The position numbers and the translations under genes were made by a program. Positions 26,414-38,572 of a DNA stretch of 64,000 nucleotides are shown one piece after another (within the stretch, counting starts at the first letter, position 1; every line of letters begins with the position of its first letter). The notes beneath the pieces were generated by a model. The model saw only the letters and a program-made list of their open reading frames with translations, was not told where the DNA came from and ran no database searches. Source of the stretch: Pseudomonadales bacterium (GTDB lineage: Bacteria; Pseudomonadota; Gammaproteobacteria; Pseudomonadales; Azotimanducaceae); assembly GCA_041395945.1 (NCBI GenBank), contig JAWKZN010000001.1, positions 3,534,001-3,598,000 on the forward strand. The letters are read 5' to 3'.

Positions 26414-26971
26414 GTGAACCTCCCGACCCGCATCGAGCCACTGCCGGAATCCCAATGGACCGACGAGCAGCGCCAGATGGCCGCACCCCTCGAGGCCCGC
26501 TACGGCATGGTTTTCAACGTCCTGAAAACACTGATGCGCCATATGCCGCTACTGGAAAGCTGGAACCCTCTCGCCGGCTACCTGATGACCGGGTCGAGCC
26601 TGTCGCCGCGACACCGGGAGCTTCTGATCATGCGCGTGGCGTGGCAGACCGGGTCGGACTACGAATGGGGTCAGCACGTGCTGATGAGCCAGGCGGCGGG
26701 GCTGTCGGAGAAGGATCATCGTCGCATCAAGGCCGGGCCGGACGATCCCGGTTGGCCGGCCATCGAGCGAGCGCTGCTGAAAGCCGCCGATGAGCTGCTC
26801 GACGAGCAGTACGTCTCCGAGCCGACCTGGCAGTCGCTCGCCGACCAGCTCACCGAGGAGCAGCGCATCGACGCCATTTTCACCGTCGGGCAGTACGCGA
26901 TGCTGGCGATGGCGCTGAAGACGCTGGGTGTGAAACGCGAGCCGGGCGTACCGGGATTCGACGGCGGATGA
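26414..26971 (+). CDS. Carboxymuconolactone decarboxylase / AhpD-like protein
   Basis: 185 residues from GTG 26414, chosen because GAGGAG lies 7 bases upstream. An in-frame ATG at 26381 (196 residues) has no visible ribosome site and would lie right against the operator. The AhpD-like core is SPRHRELLIMRVAWQTGSDYEWGQH. The usual CxxC redox pair is absent, so it is not a peroxidase; relatives are often linked to ring degradation. A truncated second copy lies at 31216. Confidence 0.8.
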   Translation: MNLPTRIEPLPESQWTDEQRQMAAPLEARYGMVFNVLKTLMRHMPLLESWNPLAGYLMTGSSLSPRHRELLIMRVAWQTGSDYEWGQHVLMSQAAGLSEKDHRRIKAGPDDPGWPAIERALLKAADELLDEQYVSEPTWQSLADQLTEEQRIDAIFTVGQYAMLAMALKTLGVKREPGVPGFDGG

Positions 26972-27001
26972 TGTCCGTGCCATGAGGAAGGAGAGCAATT
27001 C

Positions 27002-27808
27002 ATGACCGACGCCTGGTTCGACAAATATGCGGGTCTGCGTTTCGAGCGCCGCGACCACGGCATCCTGCTGATCACCATCGACCGGCCCGAGCACAAGAAC
27101 GCCACGGACGCGCCGCTGCATAATGCGCTCAGCCGGGTGTGGCTCGACGTCGATGACGACCCAGAGGTGCGGGTCGTCGTGGTCACGGGCGCCGGCGACG
27201 CCTTCTCGGCGGGCGGCGATCTCGCCTGGATCGAGACGATGATCGGCGACTACGACGGCATGAAGGTCGCCTTCCGGGAGGCCGGCGACATCGTCTACAA
27301 CATGAGCAGCTGCTCGAAGATCATCATATCCGCCATCAACGGCGTCGCCGTCGGGGCCGGGCTCGCGGTGGCTCTGATGGCGGACATCAGCCTCATCGCC
27401 GAGGAGGCGCGCATCACCGACGGTCACCTTCGCCTGGGCGTCGCCGCGGGTGATCATGCGAACATCATCTGGCCGCTCCTGTGCGGGCTGGCGAAGGCCA
27501 AGTACTACCTCATCACGTCGGACTTCATCGACGGACGAACGGCCGACCAGATCGGCCTCGTATCGAAGGCCGTACCGCGGGAATCCCTCATGGAGGAAGC
27601 CATGACCGTGGCCACGAAGATTGCCACGGGGCCCCAGGACGCGGCCCGCTGGACCAAGCGCGCTCTCAATCTGTGGGTGAAGCAGGCGGCTCCGGCATTC
27701 GATGCGAGCCTCGGCTTCGAGATGCTGAACTTCCTGGGGCACGACGCCGCCGAGGGGGCCGCGGCGCTGCGCGAGAAGCGAAAGCCGAAGTTTCCCAGCG
27801 CGCAGTAA
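27002..27808 (+). CDS. Crotonase-superfamily protein lacking both catalytic Glu
   Basis: 268 residues with a strong site (AAGGAGAG) upstream. AFSAGGDLAW and INGVAVGAG show the crotonase fold. At the two hydratase glutamate positions it has Ala122 and His142 (ITDGHLRLG). Hydration is therefore unlikely; isomerase, hydrolase or ring-cleaving chemistry is possible. It follows the carboxymuconolactone decarboxylase-like gene by 30 bases. Confidence 0.85.
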   Translation: MTDAWFDKYAGLRFERRDHGILLITIDRPEHKNATDAPLHNALSRVWLDVDDDPEVRVVVVTGAGDAFSAGGDLAWIETMIGDYDGMKVAFREAGDIVYNMSSCSKIIISAINGVAVGAGLAVALMADISLIAEEARITDGHLRLGVAAGDHANIIWPLLCGLAKAKYYLITSDFIDGRTADQIGLVSKAVPRESLMEEAMTVATKIATGPQDAARWTKRALNLWVKQAAPAFDASLGFEMLNFLGHDAAEGAAALREKRKPKFPSAQ

Positions 27809-27825
27809 AGGTACGCCGGGGTGGC

Positions 27826-27847
27826 ATCCGATCGATGCCGATCGGAT
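27826..27847. terminator. Hairpin ATCCGATC-N6-GATCGGAT
   Basis: Perfect 8-base arms with a 6-base loop, 18 bases after the crotonase stop and between converging genes. No T-tract. Nothing else is seen in 27848-27995. Confidence 0.5.
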
Positions 27848-27995
27848 CGCTCTGATAAGTGGCATAACACTGGCGGCGCCAATACTCCGACGGCTTCCTA
27901 GGAGCGCCTCTTTGTCGGCCCCACGCTGTCCATGCGCCGGCCGAGCCCGAGCCCCCACCTGGTTCAAGATACCTCCTTCGCCGTTTCGCCGTCTC

Positions 27996-28946
27996 TCACG
28001 GCACGTCGTTCACGTCTCCCGGCGGCCCCTGGTGATGCGGATGCGGCTCGTGGGCCGGCTGCACCGGCTCCCCGTCCACGGGCACCACGCGAGCGAGAAA
28101 CTCGATCACGGCGTTGGCGAACACGTCGTTGCGATCACCGGCCACCATGTGGCCGGCTTCGGCCACGTTGGCGTACTCGGCTTGCGGACACAGCCCGAGA
28201 AACTCCTGCGCCCCTTCCTCGCTCAGCACGTCCGAGAGCCCGCCGCGCACCAGCAGCGTCGGCAGGCTGAGCGCCCGGGCGCACGCCGTCAGGCGCGCGT
28301 GACGCTTGTCGACGTCCCGATGGCCGGTGCGGAAGAGGGGGTCCCAGTGCCAGTGAAAGCGGCCGTCGCCGCCGAGGCGCACGTTCTTGGCGAGCCCGGA
28401 CAGGTCCTTCGGCCGCTTGCGATGCGGCTGGTAGCTGGCGATGGCGTTGGCAACCTCCTCGAGCGACTCGAACCCCTCCGGTTTGAGGCTCATGAACGCC
28501 TGAATCTTCTGCACGCCGTGTGGCTCGATGCGGTGACCGATGTCCACCAGCACGAGCGCGGTGGCGTCGATATAGTCCTCACCGCACGCGACCAGGCTCA
28601 CGCCGCCCCCCATCGAAGCCCCGACCAGCACCGGACGGCGGTTGCCGAGCTGTTCCAGCACCCGGCACAGGTCCGCCACCATGACGTCCTGGCCGTAGAC
28701 GCCGTCGGGTGCCCAATCGGAATCGCCGTGCCCGCGTGCGTCCAGCGCGATGGCGTGATAACCCGCAGCGCCGAGCCTCTCGCCGGTGCCCTTCCAGGCG
28801 TGGCGGGTCTGTCCGCCACCGTGCTGGAAAATCACCAGCGGCCCTGCGGGGTCACCCCACTAGTCCGCCGCCAGCCGGCAACCGCCGGCACCTTCGAAAT
28901 ATCTGGATGGATCCGGCGTTCCCGGCAATCGCCTGCCTGCACTCAT
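27996..28946 (-). pseudogene. Alpha/beta hydrolase interrupted by an in-frame amber codon
   Basis: From ATG 28946 the frame reads MSAGRRLPGTPDPS...CRLAAD, then TAG (28860-28862), then WGDPAGPLVIFQHGGGQTRHAW. Homologs commonly read ADEWGDP here, so GAG to TAG is the likely change. The rest (GASMGGGVS nucleophile elbow, C-terminal His in EAGHMVAGD) is intact to 27996. A restart at GTG 28835 would give 279 residues lacking the first strands. It is a nonsense mutation, a sequence error or, less likely, read-through. Confidence 0.75.
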
Positions 28947-29030
28947 GATGAAACGGTCCTCAAAACTCCGAGATGTGACAGCCTGGACAACAGCGATCTT
29001 CATGACCGCCGACGCACCCCCAGGGGCGGA

Positions 29031-29075
29031 TCACGGGGGCAGCTCGACGAAAGCTTCGTACTCTGGGCTCGGCAT
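29031..29075 (-). pseudogene. Possible N-terminal remnant of an esterase
   Basis: A 14-codon frame MPSPEYEAFVELPP ends in TGA. The start resembles the N-terminus of hydrolase/esterase proteins (MPSPEY-type). It has an operator-like site 47 bases upstream, as if a promoter and a gene start remain after deletion of the body. The match is short. Confidence 0.25.
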
Positions 29076-29121
29076 GGCTCATCCCTATTCGTTTTTTCAG
29101 ATCGCAGACGGACAGCCAAAC

Positions 29122-29135
29122 GTAAGTGCGCTGAC
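29122..29135. promoter_or_regulatory. Operator-like site GTAA-N6-TGAC
   Basis: GTAA GTGCGC TGAC, close to the recurring motif. No intact gene now starts beside it. Confidence 0.4.
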
Positions 29136-29245
29136 TAATGGCATTTGACGTTCCCACATCCGCCGTCAGCGTGTCAATCGGGGCCTGCGGAGCTTCGTGG
29201 CGTTCGACATCAGCAACAGCGGTCTGGTCACCTCGCGGGATAGAG

Positions 29246-29362
29246 TGGCAGCGGGAAATGCTCGAGTGTCTGGAATGCTTCACGCGGCTTTGGCACGAGC
29301 GCGCGGCGCGGCCGGACCCGGGCAACGACCGGATCTCGATGCTGGCGCACGGCGACTCGACG
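29246..29362 (+). pseudogene. Cytochrome P450 remnant
   Basis: About 39 codons reading WQREMLECLECFTRLWHE...ISMLAHGDST. This matches the region before the I-helix of CYP125/CYP142-like P450s (typically ECLEYFTRLWxER...DLISMLAH). Both ends are lost and the frame breaks downstream. There is no heme region nearby. Confidence 0.5.
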
Positions 29363-29495
29363 ATATCATGGGGCTTCTGGGAAACGCGGCAGCGATTCGG
29401 AGATCTGGGAGCCTGACAACCTACTGACGCACCGGCACGACTGGAATGACATGGTCGACCAGATGTGCCGACGGATCTGAGCCGGAGGCCGACTG

Positions 29496-29609
29496 GGCCT
29501 GTCCGGCGCCATGCGGCTTTTCGACGACCAGGGCAACCTCACCAACCCCGACAGCCGGGAAGCCCTGCGCAAGTTCATCGCCGGCTTCGCGGACTGCGCT
29601 GCCGCGTAA
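29496..29609 (+). pseudogene. Possible flavin-reductase C-terminal remnant
   Basis: The codons GLSGAMRLFDDQGNLTNPDS...FIAGFADCAAA end in TAA. The pattern FDxQGxLxxxxxRxxLxxF is typical of the C-terminus of NADPH-dependent FMN reductases. Upstream, 29379-29480 reads ...THRHDWNDMVDQM, also reminiscent of that family, but in another frame. Weak assignment. Confidence 0.3.
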
Positions 29610-29641
29610 CGACACCGGAAACGATCCCGCCGGCCCGCGGC

Positions 29642-29902
29642 GTGACAGCGCGAGCCGCCGCGGCCACCCTGATGGAGCGCCTGGAATGCTCCCGCCCCAC
29701 CCTCAGCCGGCTCATCGGCTACATGTGGAATTGCCTCGGCGCGCCCATCGAATCGGATCGCCACCGCGACGGTTATCGCTACGCTGAGGACGCCCAGGAC
29801 CGTTACGAACTGCCCGGGCTCTGGTTCAGCCCCGCCGAACTGTTCGCCCTGGTCTCCATCTGCCAGTTGCTCAAAGGCCTGCAGCGACCGCTCGTCGTAC
29901 AG
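29642..29902 (+). pseudogene. WYL/DeoR-type transcriptional regulator, N-terminal remnant
   Basis: About 87 codons carry an HTH (TLMERLECSRPTLSRLIGYM) followed by APIESDRHRDGYRYAE and LPGLWFSPAELFALVSICQL. This is the start of YafY-type WYL regulators. The WYL ligand domain and the first residues are missing; the frame runs on into unrelated sequence. Confidence 0.6.
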
Positions 29903-29915
29903 AATCCGGGGACAC

Positions 29916-30026
29916 CGATGGTCTACCCGGTGACGAAGCCCGAGCCCGGTGACAGGAAAAAGCTGACCACCTCGCGGAAATCCTCCGGCCGTGCGAGCCG
30001 GGGCAGACCGTGTTGAAGGTCACCCC
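29916..30026 (-). pseudogene. SDR remnant with internal deletion and stop
   Basis: Leftward, GVTFNTVCP runs, in a shifted frame, into RLARPEDFREVVSFFLSP, GSGFVTG and then TAG. The intact SDR at 25518 has GVTFNAVCPG and MGRLARPEDFCEVVSLFLSP about 37 codons apart, so this copy lost the intervening segment and gained a stop. Confidence 0.6.
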
Positions 30027-30067
30027 TCCCCGCTGCTATTGATAACCGCTCGCCTGCACGACATGAT

Positions 30068-30081
30068 GTACGCGCATTTAC
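30068..30081. promoter_or_regulatory. Predicted operator GTAC-N6-TTAC
   Basis: GTAC GCGCAT TTAC, 28 bases before the ATG of the ADH gene. It shares its first 8 motif bases and 5 upstream bases with the site at 167. Confidence 0.55.
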
Positions 30082-30109
30082 TGTCTAGCAACAGGCCTCA
30101 GGGGGAGGC

Positions 30110-31219
30110 ATGTCACAAGCCAATCGTGCCGCCTTGTTCTTCGAGCCTGGCAGGCCGTTCGAAATCCGCGAGTTGCCCATCCCGGAGCCGCGACGGGGCG
30201 GGCTGACCCTACGCATCACCCGCGCCAATATCTGCGGATCCGAGCTTCACATCTGGCGGGGCGACGGCCGGTTCAAGGAGATCGCCACGCCTCAGGGGCG
30301 GATTCTCGGCCACGAAGCCACCGGCTTCGTGCACGCGCTGGGCGAGGGCGTCGACCAGGACTGGAACGGCGCTCCCGTCCGGGAGGGCGATCGGATCGCA
30401 TATCAGTACTTCCGGCCCTGTGGCCGGTGCCGGAGCTGCATCCGGGGCTCGACCGAAGCCTGTCGGGACAGCTTCGCCATCCAACGCGGTCCGCTCGACG
30501 AGTGGCCGTACGTTCGCGGCGCCTTCGCCGACTATCTCTACCTGCATCCGAACCAGGCGTTCTTCAAGGTTCCGGACAACGTCACGGATACCATGGTGGT
30601 GAGCGCCAATTGCGCGCTCGCCCAGGTGGTGATGGGGCTCGAACGGGTCGATGTGGCGCTTGGCGATCAGGTCGTGATCCAGGGCTGCGGCGGCCTCGGC
30701 CTCTACGCCTGCGCCATCGCAAAGGAGCGCGGGGCTGCGCAGGTGATCGCCATCGACGGCATCGACGAGCGTCTGTCGATGGCAGAGCGTATGGGCGCGG
30801 ATCACGTCATCGACTTCCGCAAGGTGTCGGAGCCCAGGCAGCGCGTCGAGGCCGTTAAGGATCTCACCGGCGGCTGGGGCGCTGACGTGGTCGTGGAGGT
30901 GGTCGGATTCGCCGGGGTGATCAACGAAGGACTGCGCATGCTGGGGCTGGGCGGCCGATATCTGGAGATGGGCACGTTCTATCCCGGCACGTCGTTCGAG
31001 TGCGACCCGGGGCGCCTGGTGATGCAGAACCAACGTATCGAGGCGGTGGCATCATACGATGCCGTGAGCCTCCAGCGCGCCATCGACTTCCTCAGTCGTC
31101 ACGCCGGCTCCCTGCCCCTCGACGAGGTGGTGGTGGACTACCCTCTGGAGTGCATCGAGCAGGCATTCGCCGACCAGGATGCGGGGCGAACGCGGCGGGC
31201 GTCCCTGGTGATGTCATGA
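30110..31219 (+). CDS. Zinc-dependent alcohol dehydrogenase (MDR family)
   Basis: 369 residues. Catalytic-zinc residues Cys42 and His68-Glu69 (LGHE), four structural cysteines (C104, C107, C110, C118) and GCGGLGLYA are present. It oxidises an alcohol or reduces a ketone with NAD(P). Intact and behind its own operator, although the DNA on both sides is debris. Its stop overlaps the ATG of a carboxymuconolactone decarboxylase-like remnant. Confidence 0.88.
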   Translation: MSQANRAALFFEPGRPFEIRELPIPEPRRGGLTLRITRANICGSELHIWRGDGRFKEIATPQGRILGHEATGFVHALGEGVDQDWNGAPVREGDRIAYQYFRPCGRCRSCIRGSTEACRDSFAIQRGPLDEWPYVRGAFADYLYLHPNQAFFKVPDNVTDTMVVSANCALAQVVMGLERVDVALGDQVVIQGCGGLGLYACAIAKERGAAQVIAIDGIDERLSMAERMGADHVIDFRKVSEPRQRVEAVKDLTGGWGADVVVEVVGFAGVINEGLRMLGLGGRYLEMGTFYPGTSFECDPGRLVMQNQRIEAVASYDAVSLQRAIDFLSRHAGSLPLDEVVVDYPLECIEQAFADQDAGRTRRASLVMS

Positions 31220-31335
31220 GCAATATGCCGCTGCTCGAAAGCTGGAATGCCCTGGCCGGCCACCTGATGACGCGCTCGAGCCTCTCGCCCCGGCATCGCG
31301 AGCTGTTCATCAAGCGCGTGGCCGGAGCGACGGGG
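31216..31335 (+). pseudogene. Truncated copy of the carboxymuconolactone decarboxylase-like gene
   Basis: The codons MPLLESWNALAGHLMTRSSL, SPRHRELFIKRVAGATG match the intact protein at 26414 (MPLLESWNPLAGYLMTGSSL, SPRHRELLIMRVAWQTG) almost residue for residue. Similarity stops within 3 bases of the end of the leftward BVMO gene (31338), which marks a rearrangement junction. Confidence 0.75.
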
Positions 31336-31337
31336 AA

Positions 31338-33140
<1,803 letters not shown>

Positions 33141-33181
33141 CTCCGTTTCCTCCAAACCAGCCCAACCCCATCCGCGGCACG

Positions 33182-34306
33182 TCATCCAGCGTCCGGCATG
33201 AGAGCGCACATCCGCTCGTGCACCGCCAGGTACTCCTCGACGATCTCCATGAGCTGCTCCCGGGCGCCGATCGTCTGGTTCATCCGCCCCACGATCTGAC
33301 CCACCGGCACGAAAAGCAGGTCCTTGGCCTTGTCGGGATACTTGCGCATCCGCGCCATCGCATTGCCGACCGCCATCATCTGCATTGGCGCGTCGAGAGA
33401 CTGCGGATTGTTGCCGGAATCCCAGGACTCCGTCCAGGCGTTGCGCAGCATACGCACGTGCTTGCCGGTGACGCTCTTCGAGCGCACCGTGTCGGAGCTG
33501 CCGGCCGCGAGCAGCAGTTCCCGCTCCACGTCGCCGCTCGCCGCCTCCGCCACCGTCAGCCAGATCGAGCCGCACCACACGCCCTGAGCGCCGAGGGAGA
33601 GCGCGGCATACATCTGCCGGCCGGAGCCGATGCCGCCGGCGGCGATGACGGGAACGTCACCCGCGATATCGACGATTTCCGGCCACAGCACCACGCTGCC
33701 GATCTCGCCGGTGTGACCGCCGCCCTCGCCGCCCTGCGCGACGATGAAGTCGAGGCCAGCTTCCACGTGCCGGCGCGCGTGCTTGGGCGAGCCGCAGAGC
33801 GCGCCGACCATCCGGCCGGAGTCCTGAATCTGACGGATGATCTCGGGCGGCGGCGTGCCCAGAGCATTGGCGATCAACTTGACGTTCGGGTGCTCGAGCG
33901 CAATGTCGACCAGCGGCGCCGAGGTCGCTTCGGTCATGCTGAGCCGGTCGTCGGTCCGCTGGCCTTTGGGCAGGCGCGGCACGCCGTGGGCGTCCAGCAG
34001 CTCGTCGGCGAACTCCCGGTGGCCGCGCGGAATCGCCGCGCTGATCAGGGCCTTAAGCTTCTCCGGGTCCTTCTCCTCCTGTCCCTGGTACCGGTTGGGG
34101 ATGATGACATCGACCCCATATGGCTTGTCTCCCACGTGTTGGTCGATCCAGTCGAGCTCGACCTTCAGCTGATCGGGGTGAAAACCCACGGCGCCGAGCA
34201 CGCCGAAACCACCGCTGTTGGAAACCGCTGCCACTACGTCCCGGCAGTGGGTGAACGCGAACACCGGAAAGTCGATACCCAGTTTCTTCGCCAATGCTGT
34301 CTGCAT
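33182..34306 (-). CDS. Nitronate monooxygenase / enoyl-reductase-like FMN protein
   Basis: 374 residues from the ATG at 34304-34306 (AAGGGGAATTC upstream), a TIM-barrel FMN enzyme. VAAVSNSGGFGVLGA, VAQGGEGGGHTG and VIAAGGIGSGRQM are family signatures. In mycobacterial steroid clusters an NMO-like protein (IpdC) acts on ring C/D intermediates, so a role other than nitronate oxidation is plausible. First gene of the leftward pair, opposite the nine-gene operon. Confidence 0.83.
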   Translation of the reverse strand: MQTALAKKLGIDFPVFAFTHCRDVVAAVSNSGGFGVLGAVGFHPDQLKVELDWIDQHVGDKPYGVDVIIPNRYQGQEEKDPEKLKALISAAIPRGHREFADELLDAHGVPRLPKGQRTDDRLSMTEATSAPLVDIALEHPNVKLIANALGTPPPEIIRQIQDSGRMVGALCGSPKHARRHVEAGLDFIVAQGGEGGGHTGEIGSVVLWPEIVDIAGDVPVIAAGGIGSGRQMYAALSLGAQGVWCGSIWLTVAEAASGDVERELLLAAGSSDTVRSKSVTGKHVRMLRNAWTESWDSGNNPQSLDAPMQMMAVGNAMARMRKYPDKAKDLLFVPVGQIVGRMNQTIGAREQLMEIVEEYLAVHERMCALMPDAG

Positions 34307-34387
34307 GAATTCCCCTTGTTTCTGACGTTTTTTCCGGGGCCCTGCCCGGTTCCCCCAATGGGCCCGCAATGGCCACCCGGTAGTTTA

Positions 34388-34401
34388 GTAAACATGTTTA
34401 T
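34388..34401. promoter_or_regulatory. Predicted operator GTAA-N6-TTAT
   Basis: GTAA ACATGT TTAT, with a perfect 12-base palindrome TAAACATGTTTA (34389-34400), in the divergent gap before two operons. Confidence 0.6.
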
Positions 34402-34445
34402 GGTATACCTACCGCGCAGGGCGGTCGAGTACTGAGGGGACTCTC

Positions 34446-36098
<1,653 letters not shown>

Positions 36099-36147
36099 CT
36101 ATGAAAACGGAGTGGCAAACCATGCAAATTTCGCGAGGCCGAGCGCC

Positions 36148-36951
36148 GTGGCAGAGCCGGACCTGAGGGGCCGGGTCGCCTTGGTCACGGGCGCCGCGCG
36201 CGGCATCGGTGCGGCCATCGCCCGGCGCCTCGCCGCCGCCGGCGCCAGCGTGCTGGTCACGGACATCGAGGAAGAGGGCGCCCGGACCTCGGCGGCGGAG
36301 ATCGTCGAACGCGGCGGCGAAGCCGCCGGGCTGGGGCTGGACGTCGCGGACGAGGCAGCCTGGGCGAAGGCCATGGATGCAGTTGTAGAGCGCTTCGGTG
36401 CGCTCGACGTGCTCGTGAACAACGCCGGCGTCGCCTCGGCTGCCAGGCCTCTGGAGACGCTGTCGCTCGAGTCCTGGCGGCGCCTGACGAGCATCAATCT
36501 GGATGGCGTGTTCCTCGGCACCAAGCACGCCATTCCCCACCTGGCGGAGCGCGCCGGGCGCTGGCACGGCGGCGCCGCCATCGTCAACGTGTCCTCCGTG
36601 ATGGGGTTCGTCGGCGGGCGGAACGCGGCCGCCTACTGCGCCAGCAAGGGAGGCGTGCGCTTGTTCAGCAAGGCGGCGGCGCTGGAGCTCGCGCCGAAGC
36701 ACATCCGGGTCAACAGCATCCATCCGGGTTTCATCGACACGCCACTGTTTCGGGCCGGCGTCGCGCGTATGGAGGCAGCCGAGCCCGGCAGCGGTGAGCG
36801 CTTTCGCAGCGCGGTGATCAACCGCCATCCGCTCGGACGTCTTGGTGCCGCCGACGACATCGCCGACGGCGTCGCCTACCTTGTCAGCGATGCGGCGGCC
36901 TTCGTCACCGGCACCGAGCTGGTGGTGGACGGGGGATATCTGGCGCAATGA
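36148..36951 (+). CDS. Short-chain dehydrogenase/reductase
   Basis: 267 residues from GTG 36148 (GAGG 9 bases upstream), giving the usual N-terminus MAEPDLRGRVALVTG. A GTG at 36112 is in frame but has no ribosome-site spacing. Motifs: TGAARGIG, NNAG, Ser in VNVSSVMG and YCASKGG. It could supply the ketone for the BVMO from an alcohol, like 3alpha/20beta- or 7alpha-HSD-type SDRs; substrate unknown. Confidence 0.87.
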   Translation: MAEPDLRGRVALVTGAARGIGAAIARRLAAAGASVLVTDIEEEGARTSAAEIVERGGEAAGLGLDVADEAAWAKAMDAVVERFGALDVLVNNAGVASAARPLETLSLESWRRLTSINLDGVFLGTKHAIPHLAERAGRWHGGAAIVNVSSVMGFVGGRNAAAYCASKGGVRLFSKAAALELAPKHIRVNSIHPGFIDTPLFRAGVARMEAAEPGSGERFRSAVINRHPLGRLGAADDIADGVAYLVSDAAAFVTGTELVVDGGYLAQ

Positions 36952-37002
36952 GGCAACGAGGGCGATGAGAATTCAACCAGCGACACGAAGGAGCTTTCGT
37001 TC

Positions 37003-38166
37003 ATGACCATCAAGGACCAGGCGGCCATCGTCGGCATCGGCGAGACCGACTACGTCAAGGGCACGGCACGCACGGCCGTAGACCTGATGCTGGAAGCCGC
37101 CCGCACCGCCATCGATGACGCCGGGCTGACCGCTCGCGACATCGACGGGCTGGTGCCGCCACCGATCTACACGACGTCCGAGGAGCTGGCGGCGAATCTG
37201 GGCATTCCCATCCTGCGCTACGCGTCCACCGTGCATATGGGTGGGGCGAGCCCGACGGCCGCGCTGCAGAACGCGGCCACCGCCATCGCCAGCGGCATCT
37301 GCGAAAGCGTGCTCGTGGTGCTGGGCTGGAACGGCTACTCGGCGCTTCGTCCGAAGCCCGGTCAGCCGCCGACTCGCCCCATGGGCATGACGACACTGTC
37401 CGCGACCATGCAGGGATTCTACATTCCCTACGGCGTGACCCTGCCGGTGCAGATGTACGCGTGGCTTGCCACCCGTCACAAGCGGCTCTACGACATCCCC
37501 GATGAGGCCACCGGCCAGGTCGCAGTAGCCTGCCGCGCACACGCGCAGAGCAACGAGCGCGCGCTCATGCGGGAGCGGCCGCTCGACATGAGCCAGTACC
37601 TGCAGTCGCGGATGGTCTCCGAGCCGTTCCGGCTCAACGACTGCTGTCTGGAAACGGACGGCGCCTGCGCCGTGGTGCTGACCCGCGCCGACCGCGCCCG
37701 TGATCTGCACCACCGGCCGGTATACGTGATGGCTGCCGCGGAAGGGCATCCATACCCGGCGGACGACATTCCCTCCCGGAAAGATCCGTTCCGCATCGGT
37801 CTCTCCTATGCGGCGCCGCGGGCCTTCGAGATGGCCGGCATCCAGCCGCAGGACGCGGATTTCCTGTGCATCTACGACTGTTTCACCTACGTCGTGCTGC
37901 TGCAGCTCGAGGCTCTGGGCTTCGCCGAGCGCGGCGGGGTATGGGACTTCGTCAAGGACGGCGCCCTGCAGCCCGGCGGGCGCTATCCACTCAACCCCCA
38001 TGGCGGGCTCCTGAGCCAAGCCCACGTCTGGGGTCTCAACCACGTCGTCGAGGCCACACGCCAGCTCCGCGGCGACTCCAGCGCCCAGGTCACCGACGCC
38101 GAGATCGGCATCGTCACAGGCTGGGGCGATCTCGGCGACGGCAGCATAGCCATTCTCCGGAGGTGA
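37003..38166 (+). CDS. Thiolase-like Ltp2-type aldolase candidate
   Basis: 387 residues, AAGGAG upstream. Thiolase fold, but the nucleophile segment VENACATGS reads VHMGGASPT (Gly81 in place of Cys) and the C-terminal GHP motif reads SQAHVWG; the last loop is GWGDLGDGS. All thiolase catalytic residues are thus replaced, as in Ltp2 retro-aldolases. The next gene, one base away, is a DUF35 protein, the obligate partner in that system. Predicted to cleave a beta-hydroxyacyl-CoA to ketone plus short acyl-CoA. Confidence 0.83.
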   Translation: MTIKDQAAIVGIGETDYVKGTARTAVDLMLEAARTAIDDAGLTARDIDGLVPPPIYTTSEELAANLGIPILRYASTVHMGGASPTAALQNAATAIASGICESVLVVLGWNGYSALRPKPGQPPTRPMGMTTLSATMQGFYIPYGVTLPVQMYAWLATRHKRLYDIPDEATGQVAVACRAHAQSNERALMRERPLDMSQYLQSRMVSEPFRLNDCCLETDGACAVVLTRADRARDLHHRPVYVMAAAEGHPYPADDIPSRKDPFRIGLSYAAPRAFEMAGIQPQDADFLCIYDCFTYVVLLQLEALGFAERGGVWDFVKDGALQPGGRYPLNPHGGLLSQAHVWGLNHVVEATRQLRGDSSAQVTDAEIGIVTGWGDLGDGSIAILRR

Positions 38167-38167
38167 C

Positions 38168-38572
38168 ATGAGCCACTGGCCCTTACCCAAGAACGTCGAC
38201 CCCATCAATGCCGAGTTCTGGCAGTCGCTGCAGGACGGCGTGCTGCGCTTCCAGCGCTGTACGGATTGCAGCACGCTGCGGCATCTACCCCGCTACCAGT
38301 GCGCCGAGTGCGGCTCCACGGCGTACGAGTGGGCGCCGGTGAACGGTCGCGGCACCCTGTATTCGTGGACCGTTACCCATCAGGTCTTTCATCCCGCGTT
38401 CGACGTACCTTTCGTCGCTGCCGTGATCGAACTCGATGAGGGGGTGCGCTTCGTCAGCCAGCTCATCGATGCCGATCCGGCTGAGCTGGAGCTCGGCGCC
38501 CCGGTCCGAGTAGCGTTCAAGCGCATCACCGACGATTTTCAAACGCCGGTGTTCCGGCTGGAGAAGACATGA
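38168..38572 (+). CDS. DUF35 zinc-ribbon/OB-fold protein
   Basis: 134 residues. The zinc ribbon is complete (C31, C34, C45, C48), followed by an OB-fold with GRGTLYSWTVTHQ. It is expected to bind the acyl-CoA and complex with the preceding thiolase-like protein. The last bases overlap the ATG of the amidohydrolase (ATGA). Confidence 0.9.
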   Translation: MSHWPLPKNVDPINAEFWQSLQDGVLRFQRCTDCSTLRHLPRYQCAECGSTAYEWAPVNGRGTLYSWTVTHQVFHPAFDVPFVAAVIELDEGVRFVSQLIDADPAELELGAPVRVAFKRITDDFQTPVFRLEKT

